A DNA stretch of 64,000 nucleotides from Algoriphagus sp. Y33 (GTDB taxonomy: Bacteria > Bacteroidota > Bacteroidia > Cytophagales > Cyclobacteriaceae): positions 2,294,001 through 2,358,000 of the forward strand of contig NZ_CP061947.1 of assembly GCF_014838715.1 (NCBI RefSeq). The letters run 5' to 3'. The notes under the pieces are model-generated. The model was not told the DNA's origin, did no database searches, and worked only from the letters and a program-made list of their open reading frames with translations. Of this stretch, positions 44,601 through 52,109 are shown piece after piece (position 1 is the stretch's first letter; each line of letters begins with the position of its first letter). The translations under genes were made by a program, and so were the position numbers.

Positions 44601-44988
44601 GGAATTCAGGAGTTTTCTTCTCTAATCCTGCCTCCTTCTCCTTAATGGCAATCATAGAGTTTATCTGCTTAAAACTCAGGTCGGTCGATCTTGAAATATG
44701 CTCCAGCACTTTCAAAAGCGATTTTTCTCCTCCTGTTATCGGTACTTTTATCTTATTTGGATTGATTGCCTCATTATAGGTAAACAGAAAATCAGTCTGA
44801 CTTTCTATTGCCGATAAAATCTGCTTCAGATTGGTATAATTTGAATTGAGCCTGACTTTGGTAGATTCAAGATCTTGTCCGCTTGCATTACCGGCTAAGA
44901 GGGAAGTAGTAAGTAGGCAGGATATAAATACACTGTAAAATAGCCTCATAAGCCCGGGCTTTACTTTTTTTAGTAAGCGTGATTGCAT
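41602..44988 (-). CDS. SusC/RagA family TonB-linked outer membrane transporter with STN domain (locus 2)
   Basis: Outer-membrane TonB-dependent transporter of 1128 residues counted from the ATG at 44988; an in-frame GTG at 45021 would add 11. The order is signal peptide (ending about residue 36, GNASG), STN domain (about 42-105, LKQILSAIESQTDFLF), carboxypeptidase-regulatory domain (about 128-200, GTVMDGESDEPLPGATVQIKG), plug with DEVVIVGFGEQKKVNVTGAV and the SusC signature SIYGSRGANGVILITTKSG near 318-336, then the barrel ending MGVNIGLK. The STN domain and the sigma/FecR pair upstream indicate substrate-triggered induction, as in locus 1. The substrate is unknown; the linked phosphodiesterase lipoprotein suggests a phosphate ester. 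Confidence 0.95.
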   Translation of the reverse strand: MQSRLLKKVKPGLMRLFYSVFISCLLTTSLLAGNASGQDLESTKVRLNSNYTNLKQILSAIESQTDFLFTYNEAINPNKIKVPITGGEKSLLKVLEHISRSTDLSFKQINSMIAIKEKEAGLEKKTPEFQLYSGTVMDGESDEPLPGATVQIKGSTTGTVTDANGGFELNAEAGQTLVISFIGYESQEILLGDNLTITVYLGGDTKALDEVVIVGFGEQKKVNVTGAVEMVTSEDLENRPTTNTSNLLQGLMPGLVVQNYTAMPGQDNGSIRIRGLSSINNSNPLVIIDGIEGNMNILNPDDIESVSVLKDAASASIYGSRGANGVILITTKSGKRKGAPQISINSYFGIQQPLQMPDMLGSVEMMQLQNEALRNVGQSETYSPEDIQKVIDGSDPNFSANTNWIEEVFRTRAPQHQTNVSVSGGAENLSYLVSYGHLNQDGLVIGDAYSSKRNNLRFKLNTTLLDVVDLNANIGYIDRVYHSPQWATEAAGGVIRGALTISPLVPVRYTNGEWGYGGGSNNPVAIATDGGSNVFSSQEFTANITAQINLHKNLSIKGQYGQVMSNSRRETFVKKVVHRHPDSGDILWFNVEENSLEIRDYVNRYQNALAQLDYKNTWGDHNFSVLLAFQQEWQRYESFSATRRNFLSEDVPALNLGTNPVQSNSGDGYHWALRSGIARLNYDFKGKYLLELNGRYDGSSRLSENNRYKFFPSFSAGWRFSDEGFFEGLKKVVYDGKARVSFGELGNQYLSNMTGYAEYYAYLPVLNAVETMPIGDQRTNGFAQTISAGTNLSWETVQMLNIGLDLYFFEGRLSFVGDWFNKQTKNILLRVPQPSVLGITPSDINAGAVENKGWEVSLDWQDQIKEFRYGLNVQLSDVQNKILDMGDTPPAYATNVNLVGHASGSYYGFVATRLAQESDFDLIDGELVPTIPVTASEISKFAPGDLVYEDLNGDGEITAEGDRRVLGNAFPRYTYSIRGNIGWKGFDMSFFLQGVGKAVGYLYDNARHAFKSSSMYPQTIHRDRWTPDNTDASYPRLIFGETYNSRVSSYWLEDASYLRLKNLQIGYSLPAHLLDRLRVNKFRVYFSGDNLLTKTNFYYAYDPESPLSAGGYYPQAKTFTMGVNIGLK

Positions 44989-45070
44989 AATTTTGTAATG
45001 TTTAAATAAGAGTTTAGACACAAGGAAGTGTACCTGTAGACTAACCTATACAGGGCGTTTCAGAATGATT

Positions 45071-45096
45071 TGCGGGGGTGCTCCAACACTCCCGCA
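45071..45096 (-). terminator. Hairpin between FecR and SusC (locus 2)
   Basis: TGCGGGGGTG and CACTCCCGCA form a 10-bp stem with one mismatch in the minus-strand RNA and a 6-base loop, 7 bp after the FecR stop. There is no T-run. It may separate the regulatory genes from the SusC transcript. Between it and SusC lie CCTGTATAGG-like and CTACAGGTA motifs (about 45035-45060). Confidence 0.5.
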
Positions 45097-45103
45097 TTTT
45101 CCT

Positions 45104-46117
45104 TTAACAAGATTTTCCTTTGATGATAATTCGGTTGTCGATGAATTCGTAGTCTACATGGCTAGCGTATTTAATGATGTCAAGAATATTTTTTAAGTTC
45201 TCATCTCGCTGTTTGAGCGTAATTCTACAGGTTAACAAACCGGGGTTCTCCACGGTGAATTCTACTCCATACCACCTACTCAGACTTTTTAGAACCTGTT
45301 CCAATGGTTCATTATCGAAATAAATATACCCCTGGGACCACATGGCAACAGACTCAGGATCAACCTTAAGCAGTTCCAGACTCTGGCTTTCGATATCGAA
45401 TCTGGCCATGTCCCCTACCTGCAATTTCGCAGGGGCTAGCTTTGGATTTCCAAAATTGACCTGAACTATACCTGATTTAACAGCCACTTCCTGCTGCTCC
45501 TCATCTGAAAATGCCCGGATATTAAAAGATGTGCCCAATACCGTGGTTTTCATTTGCCCTGAGGAAATAACAAATGGACGTTTTTTATCAGAGGTTACAT
45601 CAAAAAATGCCTCTCCCGTAAGTAAAATGTTTCTGGAACTATCTGAAAATTCTTTGGGATAAGAAATCGAACTGTTAGAATTTAATCTTATCGTAGTACC
45701 GTCGACCAAGGTGATGGTAGCCTTCTGGCCATCAGCCGTTGCTTTAGTGATCAATTCGATGTTTTTCTTTGAAGCAGGATTTAACAGCCAAAATGCCAAT
45801 ATGCCTAGAAATAGAATAACGCCAATACAAGCCGCTCCTTTCCATCTCCACCAAGGTTCAGCTATATGTACTTCCCTAGAAGTAGGAATGTAAATCCCCT
45901 CTTCTATGCTTTTCCAAGCTGTATTATCATCTTGGAAATCGGAAGATTTTAAATTTTCCGATTGAGCAAGCAGTCTTAAAAACTGAGCGTATTCTTCGGC
46001 AAATTCCGAGTCACTCTTAAGCCTCTTATCAAAAAAATCAGCCTCCTCAGGAGATAATTCCTCCAGCAGGTAATTCTCAAAATATTTTAAATTTTTGAAG
46101 TTAATGTTTCCTTGCAT
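45104..46117 (-). CDS. FecR family anti-sigma factor (locus 2)
   Basis: Partner of the ECF sigma gene 64 bp upstream. From the ATG at 46117 (a GTG 15 bp further upstream is less likely) the protein is 337 residues. It has a cytoplasmic sigma-binding part (about 1-80, YLLEELSPEEADFFDKRL), one membrane segment near 90-108 (AACIGVILFLGILAFWLLN), the FecR domain (about 125-225, TLVDGTTIRLNSNSSISYPKEF, GEAFFDVTSDKKRPFVISSGQ) and the C-terminal DUF4974 domain (about 255-335, NEPLEQVLKSLSRWYGVEF). It receives the signal from the SusC STN domain in the periplasm and frees the sigma factor. Order and distances mirror locus 1. Confidence 0.93.
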   Translation of the reverse strand: MQGNINFKNLKYFENYLLEELSPEEADFFDKRLKSDSEFAEEYAQFLRLLAQSENLKSSDFQDDNTAWKSIEEGIYIPTSREVHIAEPWWRWKGAACIGVILFLGILAFWLLNPASKKNIELITKATADGQKATITLVDGTTIRLNSNSSISYPKEFSDSSRNILLTGEAFFDVTSDKKRPFVISSGQMKTTVLGTSFNIRAFSDEEQQEVAVKSGIVQVNFGNPKLAPAKLQVGDMARFDIESQSLELLKVDPESVAMWSQGYIYFDNEPLEQVLKSLSRWYGVEFTVENPGLLTCRITLKQRDENLKNILDIIKYASHVDYEFIDNRIIIKGKSC

Positions 46118-46181
46118 ACACAAGTAGGACACTATTTCTTCGCAATTCGACTATTCCAAATCGAAAAAAAACCAGGAAAGT

Positions 46182-46727
46182 TTAATTTTTCAACTTGATA
46201 GTACCATCTAAGCTAGATATGGCTGTTCTCAGTTGGTTTTTGACTGTGCTCTCAGCTATCTGCAAAGTTTCGGCAATTTCCGCATTGGAAAATCCTGAAT
46301 TGAGTTTTAATTGAAGAATCAGCTTTCTCCGCTCAGGAAGGGTATTTGCGAATGTGTCGAGTTTATCTTGAAATTCCTTGAATTCCATCTGTTCATCCGG
46401 AGTCAGCTCTGTACTTACCAAAACCTCACTATAGTCTTCGTAATTCATCATTTCCATTTTCCTACCACGAAGATGATTGAGTGAAGCATTTTTTATGGAT
46501 TTAAACAAATAGGCTTTGAGAGATCCCTTGATGACAATCTGGTGGCGCTGATTCCAAAATCTGATGAAAAATTCTGTTACAAGATCAGAAGCAACGTCTG
46601 AAGGCAAGACATAGAACTTTGCAAACTCACAAAGACCATTGTAGTACTTTTCAAAAATGAATTTTAATCCAACCGTATTGTTCGCGGAAATCTGTACTAA
46701 AGCCTCCTTGTCTTCATTACTCAACAT
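46182..46727 (-). CDS. ECF RNA polymerase sigma factor (locus 2)
   Basis: Sigma-70 factor of the Bacteroidota SusCD-linked ECF type, 181 residues. Region 2 is at about 20-90 (LKFIFEKYYNGLCEFAKFYVL, DLVTEFFIRFWNQRHQI, the -10 recognition part KAYLFKSIKNASLNHLRG) and region 4 at about 118-172 (LPERRKLILQLKLNSGFSNAEIAETLQIAESTVKNQL, the helix-turn-helix). Complete and of standard length. It should drive the FecR/SusC/SusD/phosphodiesterase genes. Its -7 box TATATTTG lies so close to the ATG that the mRNA leader would be only a few bases long. Confidence 0.94.
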   Translation of the reverse strand: MLSNEDKEALVQISANNTVGLKFIFEKYYNGLCEFAKFYVLPSDVASDLVTEFFIRFWNQRHQIVIKGSLKAYLFKSIKNASLNHLRGRKMEMMNYEDYSEVLVSTELTPDEQMEFKEFQDKLDTFANTLPERRKLILQLKLNSGFSNAEIAETLQIAESTVKNQLRTAISSLDGTIKLKN

Positions 46728-46735
46728 ATATGCAA

Positions 46736-46743
46736 CAAATATA
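46736..46743 (-). promoter_or_regulatory. -7 box directly upstream of the locus 2 sigma gene
   Basis: The minus strand reads TATATTTG, a perfect TAnnTTTG. Its end is 8 bp from the ATG at 46725-46727, which predicts a start of transcription within a few bases of the start codon. The -33 region only has GTTT at the right distance. Confidence 0.45.
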
Positions 46744-47072
46744 CTTTTGGGTTCTAAACTGAAACGGCCTTTAATATTATCAAATAGTTAAAAGTCAAAG
46801 TATAAATTATTTCTTAAGAAACCATTTCTATCAAAAAAATTCGTCTGGACTGTAGACCGGGCCAAAGCCCGGCTTTGATTTTTTTACTAACCATCAGACC
46901 CTTCGTATCATCCACAGCATCCTTGTTTCTGTCTCAACACTGATGTTTTTGCGGGTTAAAGAAGAATGAAAATTCTTAAGCAATGCCGGTAAAATATTTC
47001 ATGGAAGCTAAAGATGAACTTAAAAGTAAAGATCAAAGTATCGCTCTAAAACCGGGAGAATTAATTTCAGCT
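46744..47072. other. Gene-free stretch with a hairpin between locus 2 and the cupin gene
   Basis: No supported gene. CCGGGC (46857-46862), a CAAA loop and GCCCGG (46867-46872) form a perfect 6-bp stem, followed by CTTTGATTTTTTT on the plus strand, which looks like a plus-oriented terminator although no plus-strand gene precedes it. The open frame at 46983-47165 overlaps the cupin gene and shows no family features. Confidence 0.4.
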
Positions 47073-47426
47073 TCAAAGTATTTGGACTTCCTGCGGAACC
47101 ATCAAAAAAAGTGTGCAGCCCTGACTAGATGCTACCGCATGCTTAAAATTAGCCGGAGTATATAAATAATCGCCCTTCCTGAAAGCAGTCCCCTCAATTT
47201 CACATCCTCCTTCAAGTACCAGTATTTCTTCACCTCCGGGGTGATTGTGATAAGGATACCTTGACCCCTGTTCAAACTTCAAAAGAAAAGTGACCGGTCT
47301 TTTCCCTTCTTCATCAAATCTAAGTGGCATCCAGCTAATCCCCGTACAATCTATTCCTTTCTCTACCAAGGGTGACCATTTTGTGGATGATGTCTGTACA
47401 ATGTAATCATGAATATCCGTGCTCAT
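47073..47426 (-). CDS. ChrR-like cupin domain protein
   Basis: A 117-residue single-domain cupin. The metal-binding motif 1 is RYPYHNHPGGEEILVLEGG at about 56-74 (HxHPGGEE), and motif 2 is FKHAVASSQGCTLFLMV near 97-113. The HPGGEE form is typical of the ChrR-type cupins that bind zinc and, as the C-terminal domain of ChrR anti-sigma factors, sense singlet oxygen or organic hydroperoxides. This protein lacks the anti-sigma half, so it may be an enzyme or a sensor-like metal protein. It is at the edge of the redox cluster, 153 bp downstream of the AraC regulator. Confidence 0.85.
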   Translation of the reverse strand: MSTDIHDYIVQTSSTKWSPLVEKGIDCTGISWMPLRFDEEGKRPVTFLLKFEQGSRYPYHNHPGGEEILVLEGGCEIEGTAFRKGDYLYTPANFKHAVASSQGCTLFLMVPQEVQIL

Positions 47427-47578
47427 GTCATTAAATTTTAAGTTTATAAATCAGGTTTAATTGAATCCCCACAATGCCTTGCTATTTGAGCTCCCTGCAA
47501 TGCGGTAAATATCTTATGCAAAACTCCACAAGATTTCACCCTTTCGGAATAGAGGATTCCGGAAAAAGCATGTAAGAT

Positions 47579-48364
47579 TTAGCCTACTCGTTCCCGGTAG
47601 ACTTTTGGGGATACTCCGATGTGTTTCTTGAAGAAGTTTGAAAAGTATAATGGATCTTTAAATCCAAGTTGAAAAGCAATCTCTTTCACGCTTAAGCTTT
47701 CATAAACCAGCAGTCTTTTCGCTTCCGACGTGATCAATCCGTAGATGACCATCTGTGCAGTTTTGCCTGCGTGGATTTTGGCCTGGTCATTTAATTTTTG
47801 TTCGGTGGTTTTCAGCTTTTCCGCATACTGTGCCAATGTATAAGTAGAATCAAAACTACCTCTTACCAGTTCTAGAAATTTTAGCAGCAAAGCATCCGGT
47901 TTCCATATCTCGTCCCCCCGGCTGATCTTTGAGCGGTTGATCTCCACCAAAATCAACTCAATTCTTGAATGTACAGATGTAAGGTATTGATAGGGTTCCT
48001 CTTTCAGCTCCTGATCAATACGTCTGAATTGCTCATCCAACTCTTTGAAATTACCTATCGGTATAACCTGATTCTCATCGAAGTGGCAGAAAAGGCCATT
48101 TTCAAAAATCAGCTCTACATCCTTATCGTCCTTACAAAAAAAATCATAGGTGAATTCAAGGACATATCCATCTGCACCGCTGCTTTCCTTAATAAAATGA
48201 ATTTGCCCAGAAGTGATCGTTACCGTATCGTGTGTTGCAAGCTTGAAATCACTTCCATCTATCTGAACAATAAGACTACCCTCCCTACACCAGATCAATA
48301 CATATTTCATGATCCGTCTAGGTTCTGCTAAATCAGTTTCGGATAAACGAAAAACACTTACCAA
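47579..48364 (-). CDS. AraC family transcriptional regulator (TTG start)
   Basis: DNA-binding regulator of 261 residues. Residues ~10-95 form a cupin-like sensor part (VLIWCREGSLIVQIDGSDFKLATHDTVTITSGQIHFIK). The C-terminal ~100 residues carry the double AraC helix-turn-helix, ending in the signature VKEIAFQLGFKDPLYFSNFFKKHIGVSPKVYRERV near 224-258. An in-frame stop lies just upstream, so the start must be TTG at 48362-48364, or else ATG at residue 19, which would cut into the sensor domain. It probably controls the neighbouring cupin and/or SDR gene. Confidence 0.88.
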   Translation of the reverse strand: MVSVFRLSETDLAEPRRIMKYVLIWCREGSLIVQIDGSDFKLATHDTVTITSGQIHFIKESSGADGYVLEFTYDFFCKDDKDVELIFENGLFCHFDENQVIPIGNFKELDEQFRRIDQELKEEPYQYLTSVHSRIELILVEINRSKISRGDEIWKPDALLLKFLELVRGSFDSTYTLAQYAEKLKTTEQKLNDQAKIHAGKTAQMVIYGLITSEAKRLLVYESLSVKEIAFQLGFKDPLYFSNFFKKHIGVSPKVYRERVG

Positions 48365-48566
48365 GAGAAATTATTGATTAAAGTTTCAAATATAACAGCA
48401 GTAGTTTCAGTCGCTCCTAAATTACGCTAACTCACGAATTTTGTTATTGCGGAATTGGTCTGTCAAGTAACCCCGACTGCAGAGTTGGCAAGAATATGAA
48501 ATTATCGGCAAAATCCTATATCAACTACCTGAAGATGACCCACAGTCAATTGATATAGGTTTTAAG

Positions 48567-49307
48567 CTAACAATTGGTACCTCCATCAATTGTAAGCGAT
48601 GCTCCTGTCACAAAGTGGGCTTCGGGACCGGCAATAAAAGCGACCATGGAGGCAATATCTTCCGGTCTTCCAAAGCTATTTTGCGCCATTAGCGCCAGCT
48701 GACCAGCCGCATGCTCACTGCCTGCGGGATTCATATCCGTGTCTACAGGACCGGGTTGGATGAGATTTGAAGTAATGCCTAGAGGCCCAAGATCCCTGGC
48801 GAATCCTTTTGTCAACCCTATAAGCGCTGACTTACTCATAGCATACAAACTTCCTCCGACGTCCGGCATACGATCTGCTTGGCAGCTTCCAATAGTTATT
48901 ATTCTTCCACCTTGCTTTAGATGGGTGACGGCAGCCTGCACCGATGCAAAAACGCCCTTGACATTTACATCCATCACACGATCGTATTGTTCTAGACTAA
49001 GTTTGGAAATGTGATCGTATACGGCTATGCCTGCATTGTTCACCAAAATATCCAAGCCCCCAAAATGCTTCACGGTAAGCTGCACTGCAGCAATGGCTTG
49101 TTCCGCTAGACCTGAATCTGCCTGAATAGCTACCGCGCTTCCGCCTGCGGAATTGATTTCATCAACTAATTGATTGGCCATAACATCATTGTTCTGATAG
49201 GTGATCGATATTTTTGCTCCCTCAGCTGCGAGTTTTCTTGCGATGGCGGCACCAATTCCCCGGCTTCCGCCCGTAATCAATGCTACTTTGTTTTCTAATG
49301 TTTTCAT
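48567..49307 (-). CDS. SDR family oxidoreductase
   Basis: Classical short-chain dehydrogenase/reductase of 246 residues, NAD(P)-dependent. The cofactor motif is TGGSRGIG at about 13-20, then NNAGIAVYD near 89-97, the catalytic Ser in GSCQ near 139, YAMSK (Tyr and Lys) near 153-157, and PGPVDTDMNP after the active site. Closest in style to FabG-like or glucose-1-dehydrogenase-like reductases; the substrate cannot be given. It is divergent from the hxlR-type regulator gene 175 bp away. That gap holds a 20-bp perfect palindrome and an element shared with bshB1, so the gene is probably induced together with a redox or electrophile response. Confidence 0.92.
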   Translation of the reverse strand: MKTLENKVALITGGSRGIGAAIARKLAAEGAKISITYQNNDVMANQLVDEINSAGGSAVAIQADSGLAEQAIAAVQLTVKHFGGLDILVNNAGIAVYDHISKLSLEQYDRVMDVNVKGVFASVQAAVTHLKQGGRIITIGSCQADRMPDVGGSLYAMSKSALIGLTKGFARDLGPLGITSNLIQPGPVDTDMNPAGSEHAAGQLALMAQNSFGRPEDIASMVAFIAGPEAHFVTGASLTIDGGTNC

Positions 49308-49355
49308 GTGTTTATAATTTAATTTTTAATGGTCACATGGAATCTCGCATGGCTG

Positions 49356-49393
49356 ATAATCATCACAGTGTGTGATCCCGTACGTACGGGATC
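49356..49393. promoter_or_regulatory. Shared element and 20-bp palindrome in the SDR-hxlR divergent region
   Basis: ATAATCATCACAGTGTGTGA (49356-49375) contains the inverted repeat TCACA-N3-TGTGA and matches 18 of 20 bases of the element upstream of bshB1. It abuts GATCCCGTACGTACGGGATC (49374-49393), a perfect 20-bp palindrome. Both lie between the SDR start and the hxlR promoter and are good candidate operators, perhaps for the HxlR protein or a Crp/Fnr-type regulator. Confidence 0.55.
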
Positions 49394-49408
49394 ATGCTCG
49401 ATTTCATG

Positions 49409-49440
49409 TTTGTAAACCTAAATCATGCAGAGTAGTTTTG
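49409..49440 (+). promoter_or_regulatory. Promoter of the hxlR-type regulator gene
   Basis: TTTG (49409-49412), 20 bases, then TAGTTTTG (49433-49440): a complete match to the Bacteroidota consensus at both boxes. The start codon is 42 bp downstream. Confidence 0.6.
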
Positions 49441-49482
49441 CAGACAACACGCAAATTGTTAACTACTAACAAAAAAGTAAGT

Positions 49483-49848
49483 ATGCGAAAAAAGGAAAAT
49501 TCAACCAATTCCATAAATGAAGCTAACCAAATCAAAAATTGTGGAGTAGTATATGCGTTGTCCCTTATCGGAGGTCGGTGGAAACCGACAATTTTGTTCA
49601 GTCTGCCGGATGCAAAACAACGATACAACGAACTGCTAAAATCGATAGAGGGTATTTCTGAGCGTATGCTGGTCGCCCAACTGCGTGAGCTTGAAGCTGA
49701 TGGTCTGGTGAACCGAAGAGTATTTGCTGAAGTTCCTCCTAGGGTGGAATATGAATTGACCGATAAAGGCCGGTCTACTGAAAGAATCCTTAGAGAGCTT
49801 TCCTCGTGGGGTATTCTTCAACGCAGTGATGGCCATCATGACTGTTAG
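49483..49848 (+). CDS. HxlR family winged-helix transcriptional regulator
   Basis: A 121-residue regulator from the ATG at 49483, placed 42 bp after a consensus promoter; a longer frame from 49372 would include the promoter and is rejected. It has the HxlR winged helix: NCGVVYALSLIGGRWKPTILFSLPDAKQRYNELLK near 19-53, ISERMLVAQLRELEADGLVNR near 58-78, and VEYELTDKG near 87-95. A single Cys sits at the family's N-terminal conserved position, which in HxlR-type sensors such as HypR and YodB reacts with quinones, diamide or hypochlorite. The family usually controls the adjacent divergent gene, here the SDR. Confidence 0.9.
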   Translation: MRKKENSTNSINEANQIKNCGVVYALSLIGGRWKPTILFSLPDAKQRYNELLKSIEGISERMLVAQLRELEADGLVNRRVFAEVPPRVEYELTDKGRSTERILRELSSWGILQRSDGHHDC

Positions 49849-50157
49849 CACATGGGCAGCAGCAAAGCAGGTGGATTTCTAAAGCAATTAAAACCGTATT
49901 GTACAGATATAGGACCAACTAATAAAAAGAAACTGTAGGGGAATTCTAAACCATAAATACACAATGCCATTTCCATCAAAATACTTTCTGATCTCGATCA
50001 TTTGTTTAGAGAGATGGAGTTTGTATTACTTCTTGGTCAAAACTTTGGAGTTAATTCCTGCTCTACTGCTTTGATTCGCAATAGAGCAGGATCAGAAAAT
50101 CTGAAAAGGCTAAATTAAGGATTTTGCATCTTTGGCAAGTCTTGGCTTGAACAGGAT
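49849..50157. other. Gene-free stretch between hxlR and the OYE gene
   Basis: No supported gene. CCTGCTCTA (50057-50065) and TAGAGCAGG (50082-50090) make a 9-bp inverted repeat around a 16-base loop between the convergent ends, which could serve as a terminator without a T-run. Nothing else is recognised. Confidence 0.4.
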
Positions 50158-51294
50158 TTACAGTACCATACGGTTACCCGAGGAATTCCCTGCTAGTTTT
50201 TCAAGTACTGCTTGAGTATGCTGTAAAGTAAGGCTGGGTTTAATCAGTTCCTTAAAGAACGGAATCGGCGATTTTCCTTCTGCTATCCTACGGGGCCAAT
50301 CCGGGTTGGCCAATGCAGCCCTGCCTATAGAAATCAGATCTGCCTGTTGGCTAGAAATCAAAGATTCTGCGATTTGTACGTCATGCAGCCCCCCGTTGGC
50401 AATAATGGGTACACCTGTTATTTTTTTCGCCAAACCACTGGAAGAGCTTCCGTCCCCATACAGGCATTCTCGCGCCCAATTCCCTCCCTCAGCTGCTATA
50501 TGGAGATAATCCGCGTGCAGTCCTTTTAATACGGTAAATATTTCTACTGCAGCTGTAGATCCACCCGGCCATCGATACCTGAGGTCGTTTACTTTGCTTT
50601 CCGACAGTCTGATGCCCACTATAAATTTTGCGGGCACCGCTTCTTTCACAGCAGTGTAAACTTCCATCAGAAATCTCAGCCGGTTATAGGTATTACCGCC
50701 ATACCGGTCTGTACGTAAATTGGTGTGCGGGGTAAGAAACTGATCAAATAAATACCCGTTGGCGGAATGCAGTTCCACTCCATCAAAGCCGGCTTTACTA
50801 GCTAACAGGGCAGCTTGGACATACCCCTTCTTGACATCTGACAAATCTTCCTCAGACATTTCTTTTGGAATGGGGAATGGCCCTGTCAACCCATCCTTTT
50901 CGGTGGATCTTAGTCCTTTGGGCTGAACTGCGGAAGGAGCGATGGTTTTTGCACTGCATTGCGATAGCGCTCCTCCGTGCATCAGTTGGCCGATGATTAG
51001 GGCATCTGATTTATGAACTCCTGCTGCCACTTTTTTCCATCCCTCCATTTGTTCCTCATTTACCAAGCCGGGCTGATTGAGGTCAGTTTGACTAAAGAGG
51101 CTATCGGTATAAATGCCTTCCGTGATTATCAAGCTGAAACCTCCCCGGGCAAAAGCTTGGTAGTAGTCAACCATCGCTTCGGTAGGAACTCCCGCAGACG
51201 TGGCACTTCTTCTGGTCATGGGGGCTACCACCAAGCGGTTACTGAGTTGATGCCCTTCTAATTGGATTTGATTAAACAAGCTGTTTGTTGACAT
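50158..51294 (-). CDS. Old Yellow Enzyme family alkene reductase
   Basis: FMN-dependent ene-reductase (378 aa) that uses NAD(P)H to reduce activated C=C bonds in enals, quinones, nitro-esters and similar electrophiles. Family motifs are VVAPMTRRSA near 22-31, the substrate-binding GFDGVELHSANGYLFDQFL near 173-191, HTNLRTDRYGG near 194-204, and the phosphate-binding GGLHD and IGRAALANPDWPRRI near 340. All FMN contacts look intact. It belongs with the SDR and aldo/keto reductase of this cluster as a detoxifying reductase. A perfect 14-bp palindrome lies 76-89 bp upstream of its start. Confidence 0.94.
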   Translation of the reverse strand: MSTNSLFNQIQLEGHQLSNRLVVAPMTRRSATSAGVPTEAMVDYYQAFARGGFSLIITEGIYTDSLFSQTDLNQPGLVNEEQMEGWKKVAAGVHKSDALIIGQLMHGGALSQCSAKTIAPSAVQPKGLRSTEKDGLTGPFPIPKEMSEEDLSDVKKGYVQAALLASKAGFDGVELHSANGYLFDQFLTPHTNLRTDRYGGNTYNRLRFLMEVYTAVKEAVPAKFIVGIRLSESKVNDLRYRWPGGSTAAVEIFTVLKGLHADYLHIAAEGGNWARECLYGDGSSSSGLAKKITGVPIIANGGLHDVQIAESLISSQQADLISIGRAALANPDWPRRIAEGKSPIPFFKELIKPSLTLQHTQAVLEKLAGNSSGNRMVL

Positions 51295-51369
51295 GGTGTT
51301 GAATTTATTTGGAATTCAAATTTGCCAATAACGCCACCAAGCCACGTATAACTAATTTAATTTAAACGC

Positions 51370-51383
51370 TTAAACTAGTTTAA
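51370..51383. promoter_or_regulatory. 14-bp palindrome upstream of the OYE gene
   Basis: TTAAACTAGTTTAA is a perfect palindrome in the 96-bp gap between the Crp/Fnr gene and the OYE start. It is preceded by a related TTTAAACG half-site. Candidate operator for an electrophile-responsive repressor. Confidence 0.4.
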
Positions 51384-51390
51384 TATCCGG

Positions 51391-51984
51391 CTAATTGCCT
51401 TTCCTTATCCTGCTTAAGAAAACAGGAGTAATACCTAGATAGGATGCGATGTGTTTTTGGGGCATGCGCTGTTCCAGTGTGGGATATTTTTGGATCAAGG
51501 CATTATATCGATCTGCTCCGTTCATGGAAATAGCATTTAGAATGCGTTGATCCTGCGCCATACAGGCATTTTGATGCATGATCCTCCAGAATCTTTCAAA
51601 AGCGGGGATATCCCGATATAGCTGGTCAAGACTTGTTTTATTAAGCTGAAGCAAGACAGAATGCTCAAGAGCCACTATATTTCTAGAGGCAGGTTCTTGT
51701 AGAAGAAAACTTGTAAAATCGGTGATCCACCAATCTTCGAAGGCAAAATGGAGCGTGTGGTCATTTCCTTTGTCATCCATATAGAAGGAACGCAAAAAGC
51801 CCTTGCATACAAAACTTTCGTATTGGCAGACTTCTCCCTGCTGAACCAAGTATTGCCTAGGTAAAATAGTGCGGACGGTGAGCAAAGAACTGAAATAATC
51901 CTGCTCTTCCTTGGTCAGCTGAATCCTTTTTAAGACGTGGTTGATAATAGATTGATACGCTGCATACTTTTCTCCGGAACCCAT
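51391..51984 (-). CDS. Crp/Fnr family transcriptional regulator (1)
   Basis: cNMP-binding-fold regulator. The ATG at 51984 gives 197 residues (starting MGSGEKYAAYQSII) and is preferred; an ATG at 52032 would add 16 residues of unconserved sequence. The beta-barrel sensor domain covers about 20-120 (LPRQYLVQQGEVCQYESFVCKGFLRSFYMDDKGNDHTLHFAFEDWWITDF). The C-terminal helix-turn-helix is IASYLGITPVFLSRIRKG, near the very end. There are no Fnr-type iron-sulfur cysteines and the cAMP-binding arginine is not evident, so the ligand is unknown. This Bacteroidota subtype commonly neighbours oxidoreductase genes. It lies 96 bp upstream of the OYE gene on the same strand. Confidence 0.87.
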   Translation of the reverse strand: MGSGEKYAAYQSIINHVLKRIQLTKEEQDYFSSLLTVRTILPRQYLVQQGEVCQYESFVCKGFLRSFYMDDKGNDHTLHFAFEDWWITDFTSFLLQEPASRNIVALEHSVLLQLNKTSLDQLYRDIPAFERFWRIMHQNACMAQDQRILNAISMNGADRYNALIQKYPTLEQRMPQKHIASYLGITPVFLSRIRKGN

Positions 51985-52109
51985 AAAATTCAATGTTAAC
52001 TTACAAACTATTGCCCACATGGAATTCGGCATTGCAGTGGACCATGGTATAAATAACGGCCCATTAGGAGAATAAACCCAAATCCGGCTTACTCAATTTT
52101 AACCTAAGG

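Noticed and set aside
46983..47165. Small plus-strand open frame overlapping the cupin gene
   Set aside because: Its second half is antisense to conserved cupin codons and there is no family signal; a chance frame.
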